Shown piece after piece: positions 36,471 to 46,924 of a stretch of 64,000 nt of DNA. Source of the DNA: Typhlomys cinereus (Eukaryota > Chordata > Mammalia > Rodentia > Platacanthomyidae). Within the stretch, counting starts at the first letter, position 1. Each line of letters starts with the position of its first letter. Made by a program: the position numbers and the translations under genes. The notes below the pieces were generated by a model, which saw only the letters and a list, made by a program, of their open reading frames with translations, made no database searches and had not been told where the DNA came from. The DNA lies in contig JALPQD010000411.1 in the NCBI GenBank assembly GCA_023101885.1, forward strand, positions 1,491,909 through 1,555,908. The letters run 5' to 3'.

Positions 36471-36545
36471 CAAGCACGCACACACACAAGCACGCACACA
36501 CACAAGCACGCATGCACGTGCACACACACGTGCACACACACAAGA
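36143..36545 (+). mobile_element. tRNA-derived SINE with long CA-rich tail
   Basis: Head 'ggcctggggagatggctcag', family body, then an extended imperfect CA/CG-containing tail (about 36430-36541, units such as 'cacaagcacgca' repeated). Confidence 0.87.
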
Positions 36546-37105
36546 TGCTCAAACTTTACAATCTGGTATTACTGTTTTTTTTCTAGCAGAGTCTCACAAC
36601 ATTTAACCAGGCTGACTTCAAACTAGCAGTCCTTCTGATTGACTCTCGCCAGAGCAGCTGTCATTTCCCTCAGTGACTGCTCTGGCGTCTACGTACAAAT
36701 GTCAGCAAAGCAAATGGTATGCCAGAAGGCTGCCGGGGTTGCACGTGGCACCTGGAGAGTGCAGTGAGAGGCTGGACGGGTAGGATGGCTCTGTCTGTCT
36801 CAGGGAGTGTGGGAAGGCCACGCCGTGGTGTCAGTCCAACCCTTGCACTGAACACAAAAGGGAGACGGGAGTGAAAGGGAAGTCGACAGGCCAGGCAAAG
36901 GGAACAGCATGTGCAAAGACTCAGAGGCCTGATGGTCATAGTGTCGTTGGAAAGAGCCTGGAGACCCTTAGTGTTCTTGCTGCGGTCAGCCCCTGGCCGC
37001 CTCAACCAGCCCAACAGATTCACAGCACTGATCCCAAGAATAAAAATACATGTACCGTGGACTTGCTCCTGGTGTGGGTCTTGACACTCATTTAGTGTCT
37101 GAAAA
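36546..37105. other. Unrecognised sequence
   Basis: No recognisable gene. A 178-codon minus frame (36670-37206) overlaps the MIR to the right and has no recognisable domain, so it is treated as chance. 'gggaacagcatgtgcaaaga' at about 36900 is reminiscent of an ancient mammalian repeat. Confidence 0.4.
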
Positions 37106-37107
37106 AC

Positions 37108-37248
37108 CCCTATGGTGCAAATCCTACCGTTCTTATCTCCTCTCGCACACAGGAAACCTACGACGAGAGACGGAGAGATTAAGTAACCAAGTCCACGGCT
37201 AGTCAATCATACGCAAGGGCTGAACTCAGCCTGACTCTGGAGTCAGCT
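37108..37248 (+). mobile_element. MIR (ancient mammalian SINE)
   Basis: 'gcacacaggaaacctacgac', 'gagagattaagtaaccaagt', 'ccacggctagtcaatcatac', 'gggctgaactcagcctgact' and 'ctggagtc' follow the MIR core closely. Confidence 0.75.
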
Positions 37249-37605
37249 GTGAAGACGACAAGACGGACCAGTGAGCAACGGTGCTCCACACAAGCCTGAC
37301 AAGTTCAAGTCCATCTCTGGATTGCACGTGAAGGTGTAAGGATAGAAGCAGCCCACGGAGTCTGCTGTGCTCACTGATACGCGGTTTCCCCATGGGAGAA
37401 AACCAACTGGCTGGCCCAGTTCACATGTGCGCTCCACCCGAGAAGCCTCCGATCACAAAAGACCACCCAGTGGGTGCTATACAGTAATGATTCTGAGGGG
37501 GTCGTGATGATGCCCCAAACATGGCTCAGCCTCCCTAACGCCACTGAAGAGCCCACGCAGATGCACCGAGGTATGTTCTAGGTGCTTCTCAAGATGAACT
37601 CTCCT
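37249..37605. other. Unrecognised sequence
   Basis: No gene or repeat recognised. Confidence 0.45.
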
Positions 37606-37607
37606 GT

Positions 37608-37850
37608 GGCTGGAGAGATGACTCAGGGGTACTCTGCCTTGCAAGCAGAAGGTCCCGAGTTGGATCCTGAATCACACATTAAAAATGGCGGCATCCTGCA
37701 CTTCCGGTAGGCAGAGCCTGGGGCATCTCAGAATGAAGCAAGGAGGTAGAAGCAACCCTGGATGATTCCTGAAGTCATCCTTGGTTCTCCACAGGGACAC
37801 ACAGTGCCCTCTGATGCAGCATATGCACACACAATAAATACATAAATAAG
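37608..37850 (+). mobile_element. tRNA-derived SINE (short internal deletion)
   Basis: Head 'tggctggagagatgactcag' with a 6-7 base deletion after it ('gggtactctgcc' in place of 'gggttaagactctgcc'), normal body, tail 'caataaatacataaataag'. Confidence 0.87.
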
Positions 37851-39334
37851 ATTAACTGTCCTAATATCCTGTTGGATATACCACTTGCATAAAGAATCCA
37901 AAATAAGCAAAATGACTCATTGTCGGCACAAGCCAGAGTTGTGCTCCTTCTGGAGATGGCAAGAGCAAGGAGGGAGGCTCATGGGCAGGGGAGCAAGTAT
38001 TTATTTATTTTCATTTGTTATCTTTATTTTTAATCTCATATATACATGGATATAGTGGCTTTATAATATTTTCAACCCTTAGTACCAAACCCCATCCCTA
38101 CTCCTTTTCCTTTTGCAGCTCTTCATTTCCCCTGCCACACTCCCTACTATTTCAAGTCTTCACTTGTGTGGTCCACTGTGCTTCATCTAGTCTGTGATGA
38201 CTTATGCTTGATCTATTCATGCTCCGGCAAGCATCTGTGGATACACCATTGAAGAAAGCATCCTCCTTACTTCCCCAGCTGCATTAGTCATCAGTCTCTC
38301 AGGGAAGTGTGGAGCTTCTTGAGCTCTTCTAAAGTTATGATGAGATGTTGCTAAAGCAGTTCCTGTGCATTTCTCGTGTAAGTATACATGCCTGCCATGA
38401 AATCTTGTATATTAAGGCTATGTCATGTCCAGGAGATAATGCATGGCCCACCACCTTCCCACTTCAGGCTCTTACAATCTTATTGCCCCCTCTTCCATGA
38501 TGTTCCCTGGGCCTTGGTGTGGGGTTGGGTGAGGCTTATATGTCCTGTTTAGAGATAAGCTATCTGCAGATACTTATTTTCCACATTTTTGCAAGTCAAG
38601 ATTTTCAGTAATAAACACCTTCTGTTGCAGAACAAGGCTTTTAGGTTGAGCAATGAGTGTTTGTCCCATCTATGGGTATATATAATAGGTATTTACAGAG
38701 CAGTTTGGTTTACTATCTTCCTAGTTAAAGATTCATAGTGTGTTCTTCCCCTGTGACCTATTTCCCTCCCTTTCGTAAGTTCTTGTTTTAGTTAACAGTA
38801 ATAGGAATGTGTTCCATTCTGACAAGTGGGCCTTAAATCCAATCGGAAAGCCATTGTTTGTCTCCTTGGTAGCCATGCCACTATTACACGAGTGGTCATC
38901 TGTTGTCATGATGATTTTTGTTGTAATTTGCAGATCTCACAGGTTGATGAGACCTTTGATCATTTTTCTACCCCAAGAAACTTCTACAGTACTCTTTGGT
39001 ACTATGTAAACTCTCCAGCAAGGAGAAAGCTCCCAAAACAGTTTTGGCTGGTGTGTTTTTTCATGTCCTATGATCCATATGTGTTGCATCTTCAGTAATA
39101 AGGTCTTACTGTTAGTTTTTTGAAGGGCAACCAAGAGCAATGGCAAAAACCTATACTTTTTTTTTGGGGGGGGACCAACAACAAATTAAAAAGTGTCACA
39201 TTCCTGTTACTTCTATTGTAGTTTTAGTTGTCACCAGGTTCAAAGGGACCAAATCAAGGCGTTTATTTGTTTTGCCCTGTTTTCCTCTTTCTGTGCTCCT
39301 CTGCATAGGAGATATCCATTCTTGTTCCTTTCTT

Positions 39335-41144
39335 TTTTTTTAAATACATTTTTTATTATTTCCACTCATACAAACTTAATAGGTAGACCAGTTCCCTCCC
39401 TCCCTCCTCCTCCCCCCGAACCCTTTGCTCCTCCTCCCCTCCCTCCCCATCCCGCAGTGCCTCCCCCCCAATTCCCAGAGAGTCCTTTATTGTGTATGCC
39501 TAACTCTCCTCTGGGCCCTCCTCTCCAATGACGTGCAAGGACCCAGTGGCATTTCCCTGAACCCTTTCTCGTGTTCCCCTTAAGCATAGGAACACTACTG
39601 TGGCTGTCAATCCCTTGCCTCCAAGGATCTTGGTGCCTTTAGCAGATGCTAGACTTTGTGGAGTCAATAGTGTGTTGGACATTGCGCAGGGCATGCAAAG
39701 TCCTATTATGATTACTTCGGCCATAACTAGTGTGGAGAATCTTGCAAATCATTGCTCCTCCCATCCTTTTGCTCTTACAATCTTACCGCCCCCTCTTCCA
39801 CAAATTTCCCTGAGCTTCAGAATGGGGAGAGATTAGGCTGGCCTAGTTCTAGGTGGTTGATATAGAGTCTCTGAAGTTCTGGATTATGGTTTGTTGATTT
39901 TCTTTTGCAGTTTTGCTGCTCCTGCAATGCCCTTCACTCCATCTTGATGGGCACTGTATGTCACCCCCTGGTCAGAGACAAAAAGCTGTTAAACTGGAGT
40001 CTTGTTATAATAGCACATTCAAGGGTAGATGTAATAAAAGTAGGAAACCTCAGTGAGGGAGGGGTCAATCACCCATTTGCAAAATGATTACTTTTTATCT
40101 GCTAGACTATATACCCTCCCCTTCTGGTGAGATCATACCCCCTCAGTTGTACATGATCAGGAACAAATGTCTGTGAACTTAACCAGGTGTCACATTACTT
40201 ACTTGCATTCCTTGATGGAGGCCTATTTTCTCTGCTGTAACATGGTCCCCTCTCTCCTTGTGTCTGGTGTGGCCCTCCAACCCCATCCCTCCTGTTCATA
40301 ATCCTTGCAATTACTGTATTACATAGGTTTACCTTTGAGTGTCTCAATGTGGGCTGGGTGAGTTTGATACTAGGAGCCACCTATTAGGGAGTACATACGG
40401 CGCTTAATTTTCTGGGTTTGGGATACTTCACTTAATATAATTGTTTCTAATGACATCCATTTCCCGGCAAATTCCAGTAATTCATCATTTTTGATGTCTG
40501 AGTAGTACTCCATTGTATAGATGTACCACAGTTTCCTTATCCACTCGTCAACTGTTGAACATTTGGGTTGATTCCATGACTTTGCTTTGTAAACAGTGCT
40601 GCTATGAACATGGTCATGCTTGTGCTATCGAGGTGAACCTCTGCTGCATGGGGGGTTATTCCCAAAAGTGGAATAGCAGGGTCATATGGCATTTCAATCT
40701 TTAATTTCTTTTTTTTATTATTATTTATTCAACTGTGCGCATGTGTGTGTGTATGTGTGTGCGCGTGTCTGTGTGTGTGTCTGTGAATGTGTAGAACCAC
40801 GGACAAATTCGCGAACCACCATGGCCGCCTCCACCTCCTTCTGCCCCGGGATTCACAGGCTCCGCCCTACCAGGACCAGAAGCGCAGGCCGCCCCGGCTT
40901 CCGCCTGGCATCTATATGTGGGATCTGGGATCCGAACTCAGGACCTTCCGCCTGCAAGACAGAGGCTTAACTCCTGAGCCACCTCTCCAGCCCTCAATCT
41001 TTAATTTCTTTAAGAATCTCCAGACGGCTCGCCAGAGTGGCTGTATGAGCCTGCATTTCCACCAGCAATGTAGGAGAGTTCCTCTCTCTCCACATCCTCT
41101 CCAGCATTTGTTGTTGTTTGTATTGTGGATTTTTGCCATCCTGA
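39335..41144 (-). mobile_element. 5'-truncated young L1 (ORF2 C-terminus plus 3' UTR)
   Basis: A 14-bp target-site duplication, cttgttcctttctt, lies at 39321-39334 and 41145-41158. Inside, reading leftward: ORF2 C-terminus from 41144 with the cysteine motif [19 protein letters not shown] (frame at 41178-40995), ORF2 stop about 40370 after ...KRRMYSLIGGS, then a ~1.0-kb 3' UTR containing the polypurine tract (complement at 39395-39475) and a T-run tail. This copy defines the G-rich 3' UTR subfamily. A SINE at 40711-40993 interrupts ORF2. Confidence 0.93.
40711..40993 (-). mobile_element. Young tRNA-derived SINE
   Basis: A perfect 17-bp target-site duplication, tcaatctttaatttctt, at 40694-40710 and 40994-41010. 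CpG-rich young variant. It is nested three deep: SINE in young L1 in old L1. Confidence 0.96.
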
Positions 41145-41193
41145 CTTGTTCCTTTCTTAAAAGAAATGTTTTTGACATATTAATAACATAGGA

Positions 41194-41485
41194 GTAGGCT
41201 GGAGAAATAGATCAGGAGTTAAGACTCTGCCTTGAAAGTAGAAGGTCCCCCTGAGTTCAGATCCCAGGTCCCACGTAAAAATGCCAGGCAGAAACAGCAG
41301 CAGCCTGTACTTCCACCACTGGTGGGTGGAGCCCGGGAAATCAAAAAAGCATTAGAAGCATGATTCCCAAAGTCACCCTTGGTCCGCCACAGGAACACAT
41401 ATTGCCCTTAATACACACATGCGTGCATGCACACACACACACACATACACTCATACACACACACATTAGATAGTTTAAAAAATAG
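41194..41485 (+). mobile_element. tRNA-derived SINE
   Basis: An 11-bp duplication, ataacatagga, at 41183-41193 and 41486-41496. Older variant with a diverged head 'gtaggctggagaaatagatc' and a CA-rich tail. Confidence 0.88.
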
Positions 41486-41990
41486 ATAACATAGGAAGTT
41501 CCTTAAGGTTCCATCCCACAATCTTAAGGTTTTTCATTAAATCCCCCCACCTCTCCTATATCCCATCCCTTCATGCCCCCCTAGGGATTTTTTCCCATTA
41601 TTCCCTTCCTCACCCTACCTGCCATGGTATCCTATATCTCCCCCCCCCCCAAAGGTTTCACCCTAACCATCCCTTCCAACCTTCCTATTCACAATACCTT
41701 TCTAATTTTCTATTACAGTAATTCCAAACCAAATATTTTGGTCAGGAGATCAATTGTTAGTACTATATTTTTCTGGTTCCATCCATTTATCAGCAAATTC
41801 CATAATCTCATCCTTCCTCCTGGCTGAGTAGTATTCCATGGTGTATATATACCATATTTTTATTACTCATTCTTCTGTTGATGGATGTGTTGACTCATTC
41901 CATTTTCTCACTATTGCGAATAGGGCTACAATGAACATAGATGAACAAGTGTCTTTGTAATAAGATGTACAGTCTTTGGGGCATATTCTT

Positions 41991-42625
41991 TTTTTAAACA
42001 TTTATTATTATTATTTCCACTCATACAAACTTAGTAGGTACACCGGTTCACTCCCTCCCTCCTCCTCCCCCCGACCCCCCTGCTCCCCCTCCCCTCACCC
42101 CTCCCTCCCCCTCCCCCAGTGCCTCCCCCCCAATCTCCGGAGAATCCTTTAATGTGCATGCCAGTCTCTCCTCTGGGCTCTCCTCTCCCATGACGTACAA
42201 GGACCCAACGGCATTTCCCTGAACCCTTTCCTGTGTTCCCCTTAAGCAAAGGAACACTACTGTGGCTGTCTATCCCTTGCCTCCAAGGATCTTGGTGCCT
42301 TAGCAAATGCTAGACTTTGTGGAGTCAATAGTGTGTTGGACATTGCACAGGGCATGTAAAGTCCAATTATGATTGCTTCGGCCCTAATTTGTGTGGAGTA
42401 TCTTGCATATCATTGCTCCTCCCATCCTTGTGCTCTTACACTCTTACCGCCCTCTCTTCCACAAATTTCCCTGAGCTTCAGGATGGGGAGAGATTAGGCT
42501 TGCCTAGTTCTAGGTGGTTGATATAGAGTCTCTGAAGTTCTGGATTATGGTTTGTTGATTTTCTTTTGCAGTTTTGCTGCTCCTGCAATGCCCTTCACTC
42601 CATCCTGATGGGCATTGTATGTCAC
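41991..42625 (-). mobile_element. 5'-truncated young L1, 3' UTR only
   Basis: An 18-bp duplication, tctttggggcatattctt, at 41973-41990 and 42626-42643. The element is the reverse of the G-rich L1 3' UTR, with C-rich tract at about 42050-42125. It interrupts the old L1 ORF2 in the codons for the LLGIxPKDY region, and removing it restores continuous ORF2 text. Its 5' truncation point is close to that of the copy at 4878. Confidence 0.95.
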
Positions 42626-42639
42626 TCTTTGGGGCATAT

Positions 42640-44690
42640 TCTTAGAAGTGGTATAGCTGGATCATGTGATAGTTCCATTTTTAACTTTTTCCACACTGAT
42701 CTCCACAGAGGCTGTACCAGTTTATACTCCTACCCACATCCTTGCCTGCATTCTCCATTGTATTCTTGATCTTAGCCATTCTGACTGGGGTAAGATGGTA
42801 TCACAGGGTAGTTTTAATTTGCATTTCTCTGATGACCAGGGAAGCTGAGCATCTTTTAAGATATTTGTTTGGCATTTCAGTTTCTTTTTTGTGTGAAGTC
42901 CCTATTTAGTTCCAGGGCCTATTTTTTAATTGGGATGTTTGCTTTCTTAATGTTTAGTTTTTTTTTAGTTCTTTGTATACTCTGGAGATTAATACTGGAT
43001 AGCAAAGATTTTCTCCCATTCTGTGGGCTTTCTTTTTGTACAATTAACAGTTTCTTTTGCAAACAGAAGTGTTTTAATTTCATGAGGTCCCATTTGTTGA
43101 TTATTAGTCTTCATTCTGGGCATTTGGGGTTTTGTTTATAAAATCTTTACCTAGGCCTATCAATTCAAGTGTATTCCCTGCTTTTTCTTCTAGCAATTTC
43201 AGGGTCTCAGGTTTAACATAGAGGTCTCTGATCCATTTGGAGTCGATTTTTGTGTAAAGGGAGAGGCACAGTCAATTTTCATTCTTCTAGGTGTAGATAG
43301 ATGTCCATTACCACTTATTGAAGATGCTGTTGTTTCCCCAGTATATGTTTGGCACTGCTAAAAATCAAGTGACTGTATATGTAGGAGCTTATATCTGGAT
43401 TCTTTGTTCTAATCCATTGGTCGATGTATCTGTCTTTGTGCCAGTACCAAGATATTTTTACTACTGTAGCTCTGAAATATATCTTGAAATCTATTCTTCT
43501 TAATACCTCCAGCAGTATTTTTTTAATTGCTTAAGGTTATTTTGACTAATCGGGGTCTTTTGCCCCTCTATATGAATTTTGAGATTCTGTTTTTCCAGTT
43601 CGGCAAAGAATTGCAGTGAGGTTTTGATTGAGTCTGCATTGAATCTGTGTGTTCTCTTTGGTAGGATAGTCAATATGGATCCTACTGATCCATGAGGATG
43701 GAAGGTATTTTCACTTTCTAGTATCCTCTTTAATTTCTTTCAGCAATGTTTTCTCTTGGTATAGGTCTTCTACTTTCTTATCTTTTACTTTCTCAGTTAA
43801 GCTTAATCCAAAGTTTATTTTCTTTGATGCTTTAGTGAATGGAATTGATTCCTTCATTTTATAACTTTTCTCTGGTATATAAGAAAGCTACTAATTTTTG
43901 TAGCCTAACACTTTACTGAAAGTATTTATTAATTCAAGTAGTTTCTTGATGGAGTCATATAGATCTCTCAAGTATAGAGTCATATAATCAGCAGTTGGGG
44001 TACTTTAACTTCTTCCTTTCCTATTTCTATCCCTTTCATCTTCCTTTCTTGCCTTATTGCTCTGGCTAAGACTTCAAGCAAAATATTGGACAGGAGTGGT
44101 GATAATGGACAGCCTTGTCTCCTTATCTAAGTGTGAATGCTTCAAGTTTTTCCTGCATTTAGAATGATGTTTGCCTTAGGCTTGTCATATATATAGACTC
44201 TATTATGTTGAGATATGTCTCCTCCCTTCCTGATATTGCCAAAGATTTTATCATGAAGAGATGTTGGATTTTGTCAAAGCTTTTTCTGCATGTATTTTAA
44301 GGATTATATGATTTTTGGTTTTGAGTCTGTTAATATAATGAATCACATTTATTGATTTACATATGTTAAACCATCCTTGCATTCCTGAAATGAGCCCTAC
44401 TTGATCATGATGTATAATCCTTTGATATGCTTTTGGATCTGGCCTGCAAGTATTTTATTGAAGATGTTTGCTTCTGTATTCATTAGTGAGATTGGCCTAT
44501 AATTCTCTTTCCTTAATGTGCCTTTGTTTGGTTTTGGAATCAGAATAATACTGGCTTTGTTTGGGAGTATTGCTTCTTTCTCTATTTTATGGAATAATTT
44601 AAGGAGCAGTGGTGTTAGATCTCCTATGAATTCTGCACTAAATCCATCTGGGCCTGGATTTTTTTTTAGTTGAAAGACTTGTAATTATTG
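42640..44690 (-). pseudogene. Old L1 ORF2: reverse-transcriptase and C-terminal part
   Basis: Reverse strand carries the L1 reverse transcriptase region and on to the cysteine-rich end. Around 43992-43920 it reads [20 protein letters not shown], matching the active-site block of L1 RT, but the second aspartate of the usual (F/Y)ADD is Tyr (codon TAT at 43986-43984), so catalysis would be lost. Other landmarks: 'ttggtaccagcac'-type text near 43450 and the ORF2 C-terminal block near 42650. Frames shift repeatedly. Confidence 0.8.
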
Positions 44691-44692
44691 TT

Positions 44693-45050
44693 TGTAATGG
44701 TTACTCTTAACTATTGCTGTAAGAGAGCACTCAAAGTCAATCAACTTAAGGGAGAAAGGGAGATTTATTTGGCTTATGGTTCCAGAGGGAAGATACAGTC
44801 TCTCAAAGTGGAGGTGGCATGGCTGGCTGGCCAAAGCTGGAGGAGGCTAAGTCACTGCAGACATCTTAGAGGCTGAGAGCTACAAGACTGCTTGCTGCAA
44901 AGGCAGACTTCTCCTAGAGGTAGGGTGGGACTGATCCACCCCAAGGCCCACCCCTTGTGACTGCCTTCCTCCAGCAAAGCTCCACCTCTCAAGGTGCCAT
45001 GACCTTGCCAAACACATGAGACTGTGGGGGACACGTTTCAAACCATGACA
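44693..45050 (-). repeat. 3' LTR of the MaLR element
   Basis: 358 bp, TG...CA termini on the plus strand (TGTAATGG ... CCATGACA). Pairs with 46564-46922. Confidence 0.9.
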
Positions 45051-45281
45051 ATCCACCCCTGACCCCAACAGGCTTATTGCCATCTCATCATGTAAACCAT
45101 TCTCAGTCCAACTTTAAAAGTCTTCATAGACTACATCAGTAGTCCCACAGTCCAAAAGTCCAAAGTCCAAAGCCTCCTGTAAAATCAAACCACAAGTTAC
45201 ATACTTCCAACATACAATGGCACAGCGTAAACATTCCCATTCCAAAAGGAAGGGATAGGGGCATATCCAGGAAATATCGGT

Positions 45282-46151
45282 TCATAACAAGACTGAAAAC
45301 CAGCAAAACAAATTCCAAATCTTGTTAGCTCCAAGTCCAACAGATAAGCCTCTCTTTGAAATCATCTCAGTTCCAGAGGGCTTTGGTTCCAGCCCTCCAA
45401 TGCAGCTGCCCATAGAATACGTTGCTCTCTTGAGCTGACTCCTCCCAGGGTATACAGCTCTCCTTGGCATATGTACAATGTTGTCTCTGGCTTCTCTAAC
45501 ATCTTTACTTCTCAATGGCAAACCTGGCTTTAACTCCACAGCACAAACTGCCCTTCTTGGGCCTCTAAACTGCATACTTTCTGCCACATGCTGCCTGGCT
45601 GCCATCATTTTTTGAAATCTTGGAGGAGGACTTCCATGATCTCCTCCCTCTTCATCCTTGATGCCTCTAAAACCAGAACCACGTGGACGACTTTGCCAAG
45701 ACTGGCCCCCTTGAATCACAGCTGATTCTGCTTTTCTATGCTGACCATGGGGAAAAGCTCTTTCACACCTGGATAATTGCTTTATGGAAGAAGCAGACCC
45801 CTGCCTTGGAACTCCACCCTTTAGCTCATTTCTTCCAAAAGGATTTGCATTCTTATAGATGGGAGCTTTCTCTGAGGATCTTGCCCTCAAGCTAGGGCCT
45901 CTCTTATTATTCAAATTGAGAGCAGGCTTTGATTTACAAATGGAGCTAATCTCTTCAACAGCCATTTCGTTCTCTGCTTCTTCCAGGTTCAGCTCTTTAT
46001 GTTTAGCATTGCATTTTTCATCATTAACTCTTACAGTTTTTGCTTCTTCCTGCCTGATTCTTTGCTCTTTTTCATAACTCTGAAGACAACTAAAAAGTAT
46101 CCATATGACATTGTCAAGACTACATTGCTTTGAAATTTCCTCCGCAAGCAT
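45282..46151 (-). CDS. 289-codon open frame in the MaLR interior (gag-like?)
   Basis: The longest open frame in the window, read on the minus strand in the same orientation as its host element and filling most of the interior. Composition: acidic/basic N-terminal third (residues about 25-70, Glu/Lys-rich, possibly helical), and a central Arg/Gly/Ser/Gln-rich part (about 95-195). I see no Cys-His zinc knuckle, protease or RT motif. MaLRs are known to carry a gag-derived internal sequence, so a decayed or reduced Gag is the most likely identity. Given ~10% LTR divergence, an uninterrupted 870-nt frame is mildly surprising. It may be chance, low-stop composition, or selection. Confidence 0.4.
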   Translation of the reverse strand: MLAEEISKQCSLDNVIWILFSCLQSYEKEQRIRQEEAKTVRVNDEKCNAKHKELNLEEAENEMAVEEISSICKSKPALNLNNKRGPSLRARSSEKAPIYKNANPFGRNELKGGVPRQGSASSIKQLSRCERAFPHGQHRKAESAVIQGGQSWQSRPRGSGFRGIKDEEGGDHGSPPPRFQKMMAARQHVAESMQFRGPRRAVCAVELKPGLPLRSKDVREARDNIVHMPRRAVYPGRSQLKRATYSMGSCIGGLEPKPSGTEMISKRGLSVGLGANKIWNLFCWFSVLL

Positions 46152-46563
46152 TCCAGTTTAATTTCAGGCAAATTTCAGGACGGGGCAAAACTTTACTAAA
46201 CTCTCCACCAACACATGGCTCCATGTGCCACTTGTCCAGTTGCAAACACAGTCTCTGTTCCCCTCTGGACCATCACAAGCTGGGCTTCCACTGCCTGCTG
46301 ACTCTCACAGCATTGCTCTCTTCGGAGCTCTGACAAGAAAGGCTCATTTGGCCACATTGGCAAGATGCAAAGACTTTCCCAGCACAAAGTCCCAAAGGTC
46401 TCCATATTTCTCCCAATAAACAGTTCCAAAGACCCACTAGCCAAATCACAGCATTGGCCATACTGCTGGGTACCACCTTCTCTCAGCTTTGCAAACAGCT
46501 TCACATTGTGGGACCAGATGCTCTTAATCTCATAGCAGTACCCCACAACCCAGTACCAATCTC

Positions 46564-46922
46564 TATAATGGTTACTCTTAACTATTGGTGTGAGAGAGCA
46601 CTCAAAGTCAATCAACTTAAGGGAGAAAGGGAGATTTATTTGCCTTACAGTTCCAAAGGGGAAATACAGTCTCTCAAAGTGGAGGCAGCATGACTGGCTG
46701 GCCAAAGCTGGAGGAGGCTAAGTCACTGCAGACATCTTGGAGGCTGAGAGCTACAAGACTGCTTGCTGGAAAGGTAGACTTCTCCTAGAGGTAGGGTGGG
46801 ACTAGTCCACCTCAAGGCCCACCCCTTGTGACTGCCTTTCTCCCACAAGGCTCCTACCTCTCCAGGTGACATGACCTTGTCAAACACATGAAACTGTGGA
46901 GGACACATTTCAAACCATGACG
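46564..46922 (-). repeat. 5' LTR of the MaLR element
   Basis: 359 bp, matches the other LTR at about nine positions in ten. Terminal dinucleotides are slightly mutated (TA...CG). Just inside it on the minus strand is 'agattggtactgggttgtgg', where a primer-binding site would lie. Confidence 0.88.
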
Positions 46923-46924
46923 CT

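Larger units (their letters stand above)
44693..46922 (-). mobile_element. Complete MaLR-type LTR retrotransposon
   Basis: Two ~358-bp LTRs (44693-45050 and 46564-46922) in direct orientation flank a ~1.5-kb interior. On the minus strand the LTR starts with a TGTCATGGTTTGAAA-type sequence, the hallmark of MaLR LTRs. The 5-bp flanks AACAG/AACAA are consistent with an ERVL-type target duplication. The two LTRs differ at about one position in ten by eye, so the insertion is old, but it postdates the L1 it disrupts. The interior lacks pol, as expected for a non-autonomous MaLR, yet holds a 289-codon open frame (see separate entry). Confidence 0.88.

Noticed and set aside
36057..36541. Open frames with long runs of alternating Cys-Val, His-Thr, Arg-Glu or Ser-Leu (here and at 14842, 24699, 26789, 27189, 55098, 58680, 63504)
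   Set aside because: They are translations of TG/CA, GA/CT or GAAA/GGAA microsatellites in SINE tails and other repeats, not proteins.
36420..36541. CRISPR-like array in the repeated 'cacaagcacgca' units
   Set aside because: Units are short, contiguous and without spacers; it is an imperfect CA microsatellite in a mammalian SINE tail.
36670..37206. 178-codon minus frame
   Set aside because: It overlaps an ancient MIR element at its start and has no recognisable similarity; treated as chance.
46196..46705. 169-codon minus frame spanning LTR and leader of the MaLR
   Set aside because: It crosses the LTR/leader border, where no coding sequence is expected, and has no motif. Probably fortuitous.
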